Below are positions 40,942 to 53,462 of a stretch of 64,000 bases of DNA, one piece after another; position 1 is the stretch's first letter, and each line of letters opens with the position of its first letter. The position numbers and the translations under genes were made by a program. The stretch is from Enoplosus armatus (taxonomy: Eukaryota > Chordata > Actinopteri > Centrarchiformes > Enoplosidae). The stretch spans positions 2,959,608 to 3,023,607 of the forward strand of contig NC_092184.1 in the NCBI RefSeq assembly GCF_043641665.1, written 5' to 3'. The notes below the pieces were generated by a model. It searched no databases. It was not told the origin of the DNA and was given only the letters and a program-made list of their open reading frames with translations.

Positions 40942-43383
40942 CAGCTTAAACCAGCTTAAGATGGTTGCTGGTTTTAGCTGGTTTGAAGCTGGTTATGCTG
41001 GTTAACTGGGTTGATCAAGCTGGTGACAGGCTGGTGCAGCTGGTTGGCCATCCTCAGCGGGGCCAGAGGTCAGGCTGGTCAGCCAGCTTGGAAAAGTCGG
41101 TGTCAAGCAGAAATAGAAGGTTGGCCAGCTGAGAAAAGCTGGGTCAAGCTGGTGTAACTGGTAGGCCAACTCGGTCAAGCTGGTGTCAGGCAGGTGAAGC
41201 AGGATCAGCGCTCAAAATTAAAACTTCAATATTAAACTGACGTATCTCTGTACAGAGAGCTGCATAACTCAACCTGACATTTTGAATGAAATGTATTCTT
41301 CATTTACTATGTATTATTATATAATACAATAATTACAAGATAACATGCTAATATTCCCACTTTCTCCTCTGATTTTAATGACACCGGACAAAAGGTCACA
41401 TCTGATGACCACATAAGCATTTAATATACAACCCCAGGTCTCCCAGACCTGTGGAAGAGGGAATGAGCTTGAATGCAAAAAAATAAAAAATAAAAATGGT
41501 GGCTGAGTACTTACATACTGTAATTTGTAGAAAAACTGTTCTGCATTGTTTTACCCATGTTAAATGCATAATAAATAAATATAAGTTTGTTGTGACAATA
41601 CAATACTAGCCCTGTAACAATGCACAGCAACACTACAAACTGTTAAGAGGACAAAAAAAAAACATTTCAATGTAAATGTTCTGACATGTATACATTAGTG
41701 TCCGATGAGGATATTGAAAAATTGTTATTAAAAATGAAATACTAAAAAAAGGCTGTCTGAATACTGCGAACAGGCAAACCTAAAACTGTTAACGTTTAAT
41801 TCTGCAAGCCTTCATTGACATCACTCGATGTCATCACAGACAAAATTTGATAACTTTCCAAAAAGGTTTAAATAAAAAATAAGGGAGAATAACACAAAAC
41901 TATGTATTTGAAATTTTACAATCAAATGTCATTTCATATTGAAATACTCAAATGGGTAGAAATTAACAAGAGTTGATCCACACCAAGTTAACTACACGGT
42001 AAGTGTTTTTTATTGATTATTTGTCACTTTTCACGTTTGTTTACTTCATTACCGAGTGGATCATTTGAACGCTCCCAGTTGCTTTCTTCTGGTGACTCTG
42101 AATCTTCTTCTGAAGTTTGTGGTTTTAAAAAATAAAGCTTACTTAAGTACCGTGTGTTCATCCAAAGCCTGATATATGTTATTCCTCTGTGCTGTAGACC
42201 TTCGTTGTTTTCCAAAAGCTATTAAAAACATGATAATGAGACACACTGCTGCACTGGGTGACATGTTCCTTCATCCAGAAGGCGACGACTAGTTTTGTTA
42301 TAGAAACGGCTTCAAAGGCAAATAACGGTGGCAAAATGTCAACCCGCTGGAGAGCATTTCCTCGTACATCAGACGCCACTGTGCACGAGCAGGAACAAGG
42401 TTCCGTTTAGAGCTAAGACTTCATGCTGCACTGTAAATTGTAATTAACTTCAGTACAAAGTGGAGAGGCTGTCATATGTAGCACAAAAAGTTATGTCAAC
42501 AGAACCGCGGTCCTGAAAAAGAACGTGCAGCAATGTCGCTCACGGTCGGTTTTGCTCGGCACATAAGATTTGTTGACAATAACAAAAATGTAGAAAATAT
42601 CCTTTTAAAGGATCTAAACTGTGTAAATACAGTAGGTGCACCAGCTCAGTAGAAAAAAACAGAAATGATGATGAAATTCAGCTCAAGCTAAATTTGTATA
42701 TTTGCTCACAAATACATTTGAACTTGAACAAGCTACCATTTTGTAACATACTTCATTTCACAGCAGCAACTAACAGCATTGTAGGAGTCTTAGTTGATGT
42801 ACAGATGGGTGACGCTTTGAAGGAGCCTGTGTACGTGAACTGTGTTAATAGGGTGCTGTTCCTCCGTGAGCCTCCAGAACAGACTCACTGCTGAAAACTG
42901 AATCAGGAGCTCTGTAGCAAACTCTTCGGTAGTGTGACTTAAGTTCCTATTATACTGGCAGATAGCTGCAGAGTGAAAATACTGGAACTGTGAAACTAAA
43001 GAATCATAACCTTGGTGACCTTCCAGGTGGCATTAATCTTTTTCACGTCACAGTCATTTCAGAGTGGATTCATTATCATCAAGAGATTTCATTCTCAAAA
43101 TGTTCCTCATTTGCAAGATGCCGTCTCTCGTGTCCAGGTGCATCCGTCACATGTTGTGAGTAATCTGAGTGGGCCTCGTCCTTGTGAAGGAGATGACATG
43201 TACGTTAAAAAGGACATGAAGTGAACAGAATGTACCTCAATCACTTTCATGTGCAGTGTGATCCCCCACTTGTGAAACTTCTCCATCTGAGGAGACCTGG
43301 TGTTCCTTCGTCATATCAGATGGATCAGCTTGCTGTCATAAGGTATAATCCGTGAAGAGGTGGAGGTAATGTAGGCAAGGACT

Positions 43384-43533
43384 CAGGGCTGCAACGACCA
43401 TTTTCATTATCAATGAATCTATCAACTATTTACTCCATTAATTGATTAGTTGTTTGGCTCAGAAAATATGAAAAATGTTGATCACCGTTTCCCAAAGCCC
43501 AAAACGACGTCCTTAAATGTCTTATTGTCTCTT
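43384..43533 (+). mobile_element. teleost MITE fragment starting cagggctgcaac (copy B)
   Basis: Same fragment as in A, nested in the CCAGC-ended element, with a few substitutions. Confidence 0.7.
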
Positions 43534-44048
43534 GACTAAGAGGCCTCAACACAAAGGTATTTAGTAAGATGGGAAGGTACATATTTCTTCCACAAGTTCT
43601 TCAGCCGTTTGTTTTTGACTGCTCACTCCGAAATTGGTGTCCAAATCCGTAGTGTGCATGTGAGCACTCATGTGTTAGTCCTTGGGCACGGCATGTTTGA
43701 CCACAATGGGACAGAAATACTCCAAAAGAATAGCAACATTATTTTTTATATGATCTTGGCTTGTGGCTAACTTGTTAGCAATACACACCTAGCAGACACA
43801 GCACTGTGTTATCATTTGTCAGGAGTTCCCTTTCTGTTCAGCTGACAAATGTAAGTCCATTATTAGCTGTACTGAAGTCAACTCACCTGTCAACCTTTTG
43901 AAAACAAGAAATTAGACATAAAGCCCTCAATGCATAAACACATTTCTTCATTTCACGCTTTGGTTGCTGATTAACTAGCTGTGTTCACAGGTATTTTAGC
44001 GGAGATTAATCACTCAGAAATAATGTGTAAAAATATTCCTTTTTTCAG

Positions 44049-44544
44049 ATCCACATTGGAAAAGACATCCGGCTGCGAGGGGGAGGTGTGGAGAAATATC
44101 CAAATCACAAAGGACTCACTCCTTGTAAAAGAGTTGGCTGGACCCATACGGGGTGCAGTAGAGCTGAGGGGGAGAAGCGTGTCTGTGAAGGAAAACATGA
44201 ATACAGAAGCAAAGCCTCCCTTAACACCATGCAAGCTTCAGACCCTCAAAGGTATGCTGCACACCCCCCCCCCCCGACACTGAATGTCATTTTAAACATT
44301 GCATGTGTTTGATCCAGTCACAGTGCATGTTCAGAACACAATGTCATATGTTTCACTTTTTCCACAGTGCACAAATGAAAATAACCATAAAAAGGCTGAT
44401 TAATCAGTTTTTTCCTCTTTCTCAGGAGTGCTTCAGCGGATGGTTGAAGGCACACAACATGGAGAAGACAGAGGGAGAAGCCGGTGGGATACATTTCACA
44501 AACAAAACTCAAGACCTGGTGGAAAAAGGGCAAAAAAAGTGTAA
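44049..44544 (+). CDS. BEN-domain-like coding stretch, two exons (copy B, partial)
   Basis: The first exon starts at 44049 and ends just before a gtatgc donor at about 44252; the second is 44426-44544. The frame stays open with DSLLVKELAGPIRGAVELRG in place of the A version (W to R and T to A within the motif). The intron is about 36 bp shorter than in A. The function is as uncertain as for copy A. The W to R change in the middle of the motif suggests weak or no constraint. Confidence 0.42.
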
Positions 44545-45386
44545 GGAAACCATTTGACAAAAATGTAGTTAGGGACAGTTGTTAGAAATGGTGTTTTGGG
44601 AAAAAAATGTTTGTAATAAATTATTTTTCCACTTCAAATCACTTGTGTGTGTAGTATTTCTTTTTTTTTTTTTTACAGACAATAAATTGTATACATTGTG
44701 GTACCTGTTTGGTAAGGTATGTGCTCTGAACCAAACTGATACACATGTTTTTACCTTATTAGTGTATAAACTCTGCTTACAGACCACTAATGTTACTCAT
44801 TAGCCCTGCCCTTTTATTGTTCTCTGAAAGTTTCTCTGGACTTGTTTTCCAGGTAAGGGAAGAGGCCTGATTTTTGTAGTCAAAACTATTTGTTCAAAAC
44901 AGTGTATTACAGAAAACAGGGGCTTTATGCACAAACTGAGCTGGTTTTGAAGAGTTTTGGGTGTGTGTGTGTGTGTATCATCATCTATGATCAGCTTCGC
45001 CATAAAGCTGTCTCAGCTAAAGTATACTCAAGACCTTACCAGTCTGACCAGCGCATAGAGGATGGTGACCAGCTTGACCACTGGGACCACCCGTTTCCAG
45101 CTACGACCAGCAATCCTGCCCAGCTACAGTCCCCAAAACCCCCTCTAAACCAACAAACCAGCCCAGCCTAAGACTGACCAGCCTGGTCGGTCTAAGCTGT
45201 TTTGTTTTTTAGCAGGGACTCTGAGATTTAATGAGCTCATTGAAAAATGTAGACACTGACTTAACCCATTGCAAATTGTAACACTAACATAATGGAATCA
45301 AAAAGGGGAAGTGTGGTAAACAGCAAGCTACAGTTGGTAGGTGTTTGCTAGCAAATGTTGCAATAACAGCTGGCTACTTTACTCAC

Positions 45387-45520
45387 CTCTGGTGGAGGGT
45401 ATTGTGAGCTAGCCATGGTCTCATTTCTGAAGATTGCACTTGCCTCATCTCCATTTTTCACATCATCCTCTCCTCCGTCCCTCCTCCTCGTTGCATTCCT
45501 GCTGCGTCTGTCCCCGTCTC
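45387..45520 (-). other. candidate coding exon on the minus strand (copy B)
   Basis: Same open stretch and gtgagt donor as at 26603-26736, unchanged in the ATG context. Confidence 0.3.
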
Positions 45521-47035
45521 CTTAAAATATCTCAATAAACTCATTTGGATTAACAAAGTTGATCAAATCTTTTTTTGAAAACATTCATAGTAGCTAGCTA
45601 ACTGGTTGCATATATGGCGTGGCAGGGGGCAGAATAAGGAGAGAGGACCGACAACGCCACCTGGGGAATTGCACCCCAGGAAATATTATCAAAAGCCTTC
45701 AAATATTGCTTGAAAAGTTATAGTAAGAACGTTATAAAAAGAACACATATTATGAATTTAGCCATAAAGGCCTTAATACAAAATCTAAAACCCTAAGTAC
45801 TCTCTAAAACTGCCAGTCCAACATAAACTAAGCAAAACTGGGGAAAGTGAGCGGAGGCCACTTGTGGAGAGGCAGACTACACTGAGGAGGAGGAGGGCCA
45901 AGGGGTGCTGCCACCAATTCACCTCAGGTGCAACACAGCAATCCTCACAGCAAAAAATGGTGAAATATGCACATGTGTTTCAGTACTTGTACTCACATGC
46001 ATAAAGCGTAGGGACCTCACCATGAGTGCCTAGCATCCCACAATATGGCGCTCTGCTTCACTGATGGAAAGAAGTCAGTACCAGAAGATTCAAAACAGCC
46101 CAGTTGGTTCTGACAGCAGATTCAGAAAGAAGTCACTCAAAACAAAGGCAAAACTAAACAAAGCAAAAGCAAGACGAGGCTTACACAGAGGACGTCAGTT
46201 GAGTAGGCAGCCATTCATCGTGGCCCACGACACATTCGCATACACACGACTAAAACAATGTGGCCATACGCTGCCCAGACCACGTCCGAGTGTGGTCTGA
46301 GCGATCGGATCCCAATGCGTCCTCAGTGTGTCTTAGATGCCTTCACACTTCCACTTGTGATCGACTCACCCAGCACGACGTCCATTAAATCCCTGATCTG
46401 TTCCTGTCTGCCGGCTTGTCTGCGTTTGGGTCCAATCCCTGTTGCCTCGCACTCTACCCCCTGACAATACGCCAAAACGTTTAAAAACCTCACTAAGTAA
46501 AAATGATAGGCAACAGACCAGAAACACATTTTACCGTAGTGCCACTTACTGTAGCTGAAGTCTAACAAACATCATTGTCTTCTAAAATAATGTTGCGTGC
46601 ATCATTTCACTGGGACAGGATTTGGAATATATCCAGAATATTAAGGTAGTTGGACTGTATATTTGTGCTTTGGGACTCAGTTGCCTAGTGTACGCCTCAG
46701 TTTGAATGAGGTTGTTCTCAATTGGCATAATTATATAAATCAAAGGGAAAATGCTTCCAGCATCAAGAAAACAGAAAACAGTAACTATGTTTGGTGTGAA
46801 CACTCCCTCTGATGATGATGATGATGATGATGGAAGAAATCATTCATCCTAAATCAGTGGCCAGTTACGACTCTCAATGTGCATTCACACTGCAGGCAAC
46901 ACATATGAAAAGTCACCAGAGGTTCATTCATTTATCCTTGATATGAAGTTATTATTACTAAGGTTCAGGAACAAGACCACGCCTCTCACGCTCACTAATC
47001 CAATCACCTGTGCCTCTCTAATTCATATGATGAAT
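45521..47035. other. right part of unit B, no gene recognised
   Basis: Collinear with 26737-28251. It carries the CAGACCAC/GTGGTCTG palindrome (46276-46299) and the (GAT)n run (46811-46833). Confidence 0.4.
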
Positions 47036-47974
47036 CCTAATAATGTGGACATTGAATTGGGACAGTATTTGGGCTGTGACATTTCACAGGTCATTAAACA
47101 GGTCATTGTTTGCTCATGTGACAAGTTGAAATATAATAAATACAGCACTGTTTAGCCTGTGTTATAGGTCCAAAGCACATTAAGTTCATGGTCTTTAATG
47201 TTAAAATCTGTAATGTTAGAAACAAGACCATACACTTATGATAGAAGATTGGGTAAAATGTAAAATGTTTAAAAATGTAAAAATGTTAGAGAAGTTGTTT
47301 GTATTGCATTGTTCACTTTGTTTCAATGAGCTGTCAAACTGTTGATCTGTGATCGGCTAGATCGCCTCAATCTGAGATCCTAGGATCGCTTGGTTTGGTC
47401 TCCACCCACATACCTGGGGAAGTCGCGGTCTTTTCCTCATTACGGCGAAGTTATCGCTGAGGCAAAGATCGTCACTGCTTGTATTTATCTCCCCATTTTA
47501 TTTAGGGGCGTAACACTAACATGTTGGCCACATAAGCTTGTGTGTTTTAAGGTTGTTCAGCTGCCACCAAGTGGCCAATAAATAAATAAATCCATTAATG
47601 TAGCTTCACAATGTTCCTTCTTTAATAAACACCTCATTGAAGTATACACATTGTACTACTGTTATTATTATTATTTCAAGTGTGTGTGTAATGGAGGATC
47701 TACAGTGTATGGCTGTAGTACATGTTGTGTGTTATAACCAATGGTTTTAAGGAGGTTTTGGTCACTATGGTTATTTCAGCCCGCTCTCTAACTGTGATGT
47801 CACAGAATGGAACTCCGGTGATCAGAATCGACACGTAAAGCGTCAGAACCTCAGAACACACAGAGAGACAAGAAATCCACTCGCACTGAACATTTCAGCA
47901 GAGCCAAACACAACTTCTGGAGATTCACAGTAACTTTTCTCAACCGTTGGTATAGAGAACATTTACTGAGCAAC

Positions 47975-50818
47975 ATGAACGTGAATTCCTCAGAGATTCT
48001 CCGTTCTCTGGACTTCGAGAACAATTCAAGTGAGTGTGAACTCCTGGCAAACACCTGCAGCTGCTTTTCATGCACCGCAAAAAGTTTTCAGTGTTAATAT
48101 GTACAATTGTAATCTACAACAAGTAACCACAGCTGTCCAGAGGGGGTTGAGGTCAGGATGGTGGATGGGCACGTAGAGCGTCTGACTTTCATGCAGGAGA
48201 TCAGAGTTTGTGTCCCGTCAGACCGTTTTTTTAAAGGGACACTTTTTTTAACCGTTACTGCGATCTTCCCACGACCTTAACCATACCATAGTTACCATGT
48301 GCAGATATTGTAGGAAAAAATGAAAATAATTTCAAAATGTTGGCACTGAACGTTACAAAGCAAAGTTGTTGAACGTAATAGTTTGGCAGAACCATCCAAT
48401 ATGAACAAGTTGATGTTCACTGGGTTTATCTCACTTGTAGAGATCAGTGGCAGCACCACCGAACCCAACAACGGCATGGGGGAGGACTGCCGGGTGACCA
48501 GGAGCAAGAGGAAGGCCAGCATTAAGCCAGAGTCACCCAGAAAAAGGCAGAGGTGTGCCAGCGGCCCCACTGAGGTGGCAGTGGAGGCTGTGACGGCCAA
48601 GGGGACCAAGAGAAAGGCCAGCACCACAAGAGAGTCCCCCAGTAAGAAGCAGAGGGGTGGAAGCAACGACACCAACGGCTGTGACCTCCCCCCGAGCTCC
48701 TGTGGCCCTTCAACCTCCAACCAGAACAGCGGGAGCTCGTCCGTCTCAGCCAGAAGCAGCCGAGGTAAGCTGATAGTGTGAAAGAACACGAGAGAGAGCT
48801 GCTGTTCGTACGTGAGCACATCCAGCACTCCTGGCTACCGCCTGGCCAACAGATAGTCCCACACTTAACCCCCCATGTTGGTTTTTACACTTTGGTTTTT
48901 ATTAATCAGACAAGATGCAACATGTTAATTAGCCAGCTTTAGAGGGGCTGGCAGGCAGACTTTGTTACCTCTGGACAGCACCAGCTGTTTGCCCCCACCC
49001 CCAGCCTTCAGCTAAGCTAACCTGCTGCTGGCAGGTTCAAGGTCTTTGTGATTTGAAGCAAACTGTAATTAAAATTTACACATGAGGAAGTTTCTCAGCT
49101 ATAATGCAGAACAGCAGGAGAAGATTTGACTAGCCCCCAGGTTAACAACCACTGATTTCAACCACAGAGGGGTTAGGGTGGGATGTTCCTCACGAATGCA
49201 GTGAAACGTGAATCTGTGTTTGTGTTTGTGTGTGTAGCCAGGTTTGAGGCCAAGTACCTGCAGCTTGACAAGCTCGGAGAAGGAGGCTTCGGATCAGTTT
49301 ATGCCGGCTACAGGAAAACGGATTATTTACCAGTAAGTATTACAAAGGTATTCTCACATCACACATGCACACACAGCCATCACTCCCTGCACTAACCAAA
49401 GCACTGCTGACTCTGTCCTGTAGGTGGCGATCAAACATATCCTGAAAGCAGATGTGGCGAGTCGACCAATGGCGAGTGACCTGATCTGAGATCATTGCAT
49501 ATCTTTGTTCTCCTCCTTGTTACTTTGTTGTTGATGAAGAAAGCACACACATACACGACCACGTCTATCAAAACACTCACATTGGCGTTATACTGTTTCC
49601 TTCAGGTCCTGAATGGAGAGACGTGCATGGTCCCCCTGGAGGTGCTCCTCATGGTGAGCGTGGCACATGGACCAGAGGAATCTGCAGCCGTGTCATTGTT
49701 AGACTGGTATGACCTGGACAAGGAGGTTCTCCTGGTCATGGAGAGACCAGTCTCCTCTGTGGACCTGCTGAACTTCCTGAATGACAACGGTGGTCCCGTG
49801 GAGGAAGACCAGGCTAAGGTACTGAAGCTAGGTGGAGCAAGTTTCTGTGTCAGTGTATGGATGCAAATTTGCATCCACTCGTGTCTTTGCATTGACTTCG
49901 TATGCAGTTGTGGCTTCGCATTCAGTGTGAACACACCTTTATATCTGTGGTTTAAATAGCTGTCACCTGGCCAAATGAACTGAACTGAACTTTGAGGAAC
50001 ATCTTTGTGTGAAAGCTGCAACTTTGTCACATAATGGCAAAGTACCACCCCACAGTCCCTTCTTCACCTCACTCTAACTCACCTGTTTGTCTCTGTCTCA
50101 GAACATCATGAAGCAGCTGGTGAAAGCAGCCATTCAAATGCAGTCCGAGGGCGTCTTCCACCGTGACATCAAAGCAGAGAACGTCCTTATTGAAACCTGC
50201 TCCGATGTCCCTCGAGTCCGGGTCATAGACTTTGGGTGTGGCTGCTTCGAGAAGAAGGGATCTCACCGCGACTTCTCTGGTACGACGTCTGGCTTCTGCT
50301 GCTGCTCTTCATCCATCTGTTGATCTCTGGAGTGATGACTTTCATTGAAACCTTCTACTCATCCTTTGTTTCTTTCTGTCTCCATCTGTCTGTGTTTTGT
50401 AGGAACCCCTGCGTACGCCCCTCCAGAGTTTTTCATACGGGGGAAATACAAGGCAGGCCCCACCACAGTCTGGCAGCTGGGTGCGCTGCTCTTTGAACTG
50501 CTGGAGGGACACAAGCAGTTTACCACCACCAAGTTCCTGCAAAGGAAAATGCAGTACAGCCGCGAGATGCGGATGCTGAAAGTGTCCAGAGGTAAGACAA
50601 CACTGGTGTCAATGCAGTACCTGAGTTTTGGTTCTCATAGTGTGCAAAGCTTTTTCCCTCCATGTTCCCACAGACGGCTGCAGCTTCCACCCTAAGCTTT
50701 GCTTTGTTCTCTGTCTCTCGTCTCAGAATGCCTGGAGTTCTTACAGATGTGTTTGGTTTTGAACCCAAAGGAGCGCATCACTCTGAAGCAGATGCGGCGG
50801 CACCCCTGGCTCAACTAG
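47975..50818 (+). CDS. PIM-like serine/threonine protein kinase, copy C (eight exons)
   Basis: Exons are 47975-48029, 48441-48764, 49238-49332, 49424-49471, 49606-49818, 50102-50279, 50403-50591 and 50727-50818, giving 397 aa. Catalytic motifs are as in A: GEGGFGSV, VAIK, MERP hinge, HRDIKAEN, DFG, APPE. Differences from A are A81T, N128R, V248M, H259Q, K261E, R298G and the first residue of the last exon (DCLEF to ECLEF). The GC donor after exon 4 is kept. Several residues group C with B (T81, R128, E261, G298) and others with A (D95/T96, S115, L165, the C-terminal NPKERITLKQMRR), a mosaic pattern. Looks functional. Confidence 0.85.
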
Positions 50819-50891
50819 TGCTGCACAACCCACCCCCCAAACACCTCCGACCACCCCTTGTGCCAGGAACTGATATGGGCCTGTAAATATA

Positions 50892-51818
50892 CAGCCGTGG
50901 CCAACAGTTTTGAGAATGACACAAATATTCATTTTCACAAAGTCTGAGTCTGAGTTAGAATAACAGACTGGAAGCTTTAAAAGGAGGGGGGTGATTGAAA
51001 TCATGGTTCTTCCTCTGTTAACCATGGTTACCTGCAAGGAAACACGAGCAGTCATCATTGTTTTGCACAAAAAGGGCTTCACAGGCAAGGATATTGCTGC
51101 TAGTAAGAGAACTTCAAGGAGAGAGGTTCAATTGTTGTGAAGAAGGCTTCAGGGCGCCCAAGAAAGTCCAGCAAGCGCCAGGACCGTCTCCTCAAGTTGA
51201 TTCAGCTGCGGGATCGGGGCACCACCAGTGCAGAGCTTGCTCAGGAATGGCAACAGGCAGGTGTGAGTGCATCTGCACGAACAGTGAGGCGAGGATGGCC
51301 GGGTGTCAAGAAGGGCAGCAAAGAAGCCACTTCTCTCCAGGAAAAACATCAGGGACAGACTGATATTCTGCAAAAGCTCCAGGGATTGGACTGCTGAGGA
51401 CTGGGGTAACGCAGCCATAAGTAAAGAATGGTACCAAGACATCCTCCGAGAGCAACTTCTCCCAACCATCCAAGAACAGCTTTGGGTCCATGGCCAGGAA
51501 ACTCCCCAGACCTTAATCCCATTGAGAATTTGTGGTCAATCCTCAAGAAGCGGGTGGACAAACAAAAACCCACAAATTCTGACAAAGTCCAAGCATTGAT
51601 TATGCAAGAATGGGCTGCCATCAGTCAGGATGTGGCCCAGAAGTTGATTGACAGCATGCCAGGGCGAATTGCAGAGGTCTTGAAAAAGAAGGGTGAACAC
51701 TGCAAATATACTTCAGTATACCATAGTAACATCTGACAAAAAGATCTAAAAACACTGAAGCAGCAACCTTTGTAAAAAACAATACTTGTGTCGTTCTCAG
51801 AACGTTTGGCCACGGCTG
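50892..51818 (+). mobile_element. Tc1-like DNA transposon, internally deleted (copy C)
   Basis: Same site and TA duplication as in A and B. It shares with A the exact junction aacagctttgggtcc that removes the second catalytic block, and has an additional 12-bp loss after the ARTVRR residues (about 51290). The downstream RVDKQKPTNSDK block is kept, as in A. Not able to encode a transposase. Confidence 0.92.
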
Positions 51819-51831
51819 TATGTGTTATATG

Positions 51832-51837
51832 AATAAA
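51832..51837 (+). promoter_or_regulatory. candidate polyadenylation signal of kinase copy C
   Basis: AATAAA 14 bp past the Tc1 element, as in the other units. Confidence 0.45.
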
Positions 51838-52263
51838 TATGCCATCCTCTGACTTGTAATGTCCTCCAGCATTTTGTGTTGATTAATACTGGAAAATGTG
51901 AATAACTGAAATTCTTTTTTATTTTCATCCTGAAACATGAACATGAAGTGTTTTCTTGGTGATTTAGTAAAGGGGTGGCCAGCCATCTAAATACTCATCA
52001 CCATGCCGATGCTAACCACTGAAGAAAAATTCATTATTGACCTTCACTTCCAGTGTTGGCATTTGTGTTTCATTACGTGTTTATAACAATATGTCATCAC
52101 AGAAGTTGTCCGAGTGGTCGTTCAAAACGTGTGTTCATATAATATTTCTCCGTCCAAACACACAGTCCCAGCAGAGACTCACTCTGCGCCAAAGATCGTC
52201 TTTTTAACCTGATGTCTGTGGTGAATGTGGTGAAGTCAGGTCACATGACCGCCTCAAAAATAT
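51838..52263. other. spacer, no gene recognised (copy C)
   Basis: Collinear with the sequence after the kinase in A and B up to the word gcctcaaaaatat, where copy C diverges. Confidence 0.4.
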
Positions 52264-52836
52264 GGTCATGCGTTCCCAACTTTGAGAAATGTGAAGCAGG
52301 CTGTGTAGCAAAAAGAAAACGCTAGTTCACTTCCATTATCATTTCTAATATTATGAAAGCAACTTGAAACATATTTGATTGGGTTTGCAGCTTTACAGAG
52401 AGCTTAGCATAGTTTACATTATTGTTCAGTATGTTGTCAATATGACAACTAACCTTTCGCACGCTGACAGGCTCTGTCACAGCCTATGACGCTGGCCTGT
52501 GATTCTTAGCCTATCAACAGCCTTGACAACCACGCTTTGATTGATTGACAATTCTGACGTGCGTTACTTTATGTCTTCAGGTAATAGCGAGTGGGACTGA
52601 ACATGATTAACATCTATGTAAGTGCTGGAAACATGTATAATGCTGTAATAATTATTTTAGTTGTGGTGAAAAGCGGGACAATTTCAGGGTTGCCAACTTT
52701 GGGTACCGGGATGGAGTGAGATTTTGATGCCATGGGCTTAATGACGCACACTCCACATGCGCATATGTGGACCATGAATTCACCATCAGGGTTTTAAAAA
52801 GTATGCAGCTTACACATGTGGCAGGAACTTCTATTC
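52264..52836. other. 573-bp block unique to copy C
   Basis: Lies between gcctcaaaaatat and taagattcaagg, where A and B have only a 30-bp AT-rich linker. It contains cagggttgccaactttggg (52685-52703), which resembles the start of hAT-type elements, but no matching opposite end was found. No gene is recognised. Either this is an insertion in C, or A and B share a deletion. Confidence 0.5.
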
Positions 52837-52999
52837 TAAGATTCAAGGATATAGCCTGACTACGCACCCGGAGACTTCCACCCAGGGAAACAGTCGCAAT
52901 TTCCCAATATTAGACATACACTAACCCAATCAACACACAGGTTCATTCACTAATGAAAGCCAAAGACGTGTTTTTTCCAAAATCAAAACGACACCATTT

Positions 53000-53155
53000 T
53001 ATTGAATGTTCACAGGTAAGAAGCAGAAATAAACCAAACGGTGTCAGGTAGGTCTGGTTCCTCCAGCATCTGGTACTCCAGAAACTCAGCTGAAATCCGG
53101 TCCTGGTCCCTTGCGTCCTCAAAAGGAAGAAGGTGTTTGTATCTGGGAAAAGACA
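53000..53155 (-). pseudogene. transposase-like fragment, truncated (copy C)
   Basis: Only the ISAEFLEYQMLEEPDLPDTVW end of the fragment seen in A remains; the rest is removed by the rearrangement that starts at about 53157. Confidence 0.3.
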
Positions 53156-53156
53156 A

Positions 53157-53462
53157 TTGCAACAGCATTCGTAAAATATTCAGAAGTTAATATCTCTCCA
53201 TTAGATTATTGAATTCTGTGAATAAAACATTCATAAAACTGTAACTAATTATCAATCCAAAAACCGATTTGCCCGAGGAGAAAGTTAAGGTTCATACTTA
53301 TATACATCTTTTAACTTGAGCTGGACTTTATTCCCTTTTGTACAAACGTGTTATAACTATTAAAAATACTAATGGCTATTGTGCATTAAAACTAACATTT
53401 AATTATCCGGCAAGGAACTATATATGGTAACTTCCGCGCTCAAGTTGTTTGCCAGGGCTTCT
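53157..53462. other. rearranged spacer (copy C)
   Basis: About 110 bp of sequence (53157-53267) not found in A or B replaces about 780 bp. Its right end is aaaccgatttgccc, the exact complement of gggcaaatcggttt found at the collinear place in A (15906-15919). From gaggagaaagttaagg (about 53275) the copy is collinear with A again, including the left CArG-like direct repeat (core 53418-53427). Confidence 0.5.

Larger units (their letters stand above)
40942..45199. mobile_element. putative DNA transposon with inverted CCAGC-rich ends and a BEN-like gene (copy B)
   Basis: The most complete of the three versions. The left array has an additional 48-bp block (ggggccagaggtcaggctgg and onward), and 172 bp near the right end (44784-44955) missing from A are present. 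Ends CAGCTTAAACC and ggtctaagctg as in A. Confidence 0.55.
28252..47035 (+). repeat. tandem segmental duplication, copy B (18784 bp)
   Basis: The second head-to-tail unit has the same gene and element order as A. Its private features are about 94 bp of Tc1 kept at 32698-32791, a deletion of about 150 bp just before the piggyBac remnant (junction at 34727-34731), and an extra 48-bp block inside the left CCAGC array (about 41058-41105). The 403-bp block at 28330-28732, absent from A, is shared with C. Confidence 0.95.
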
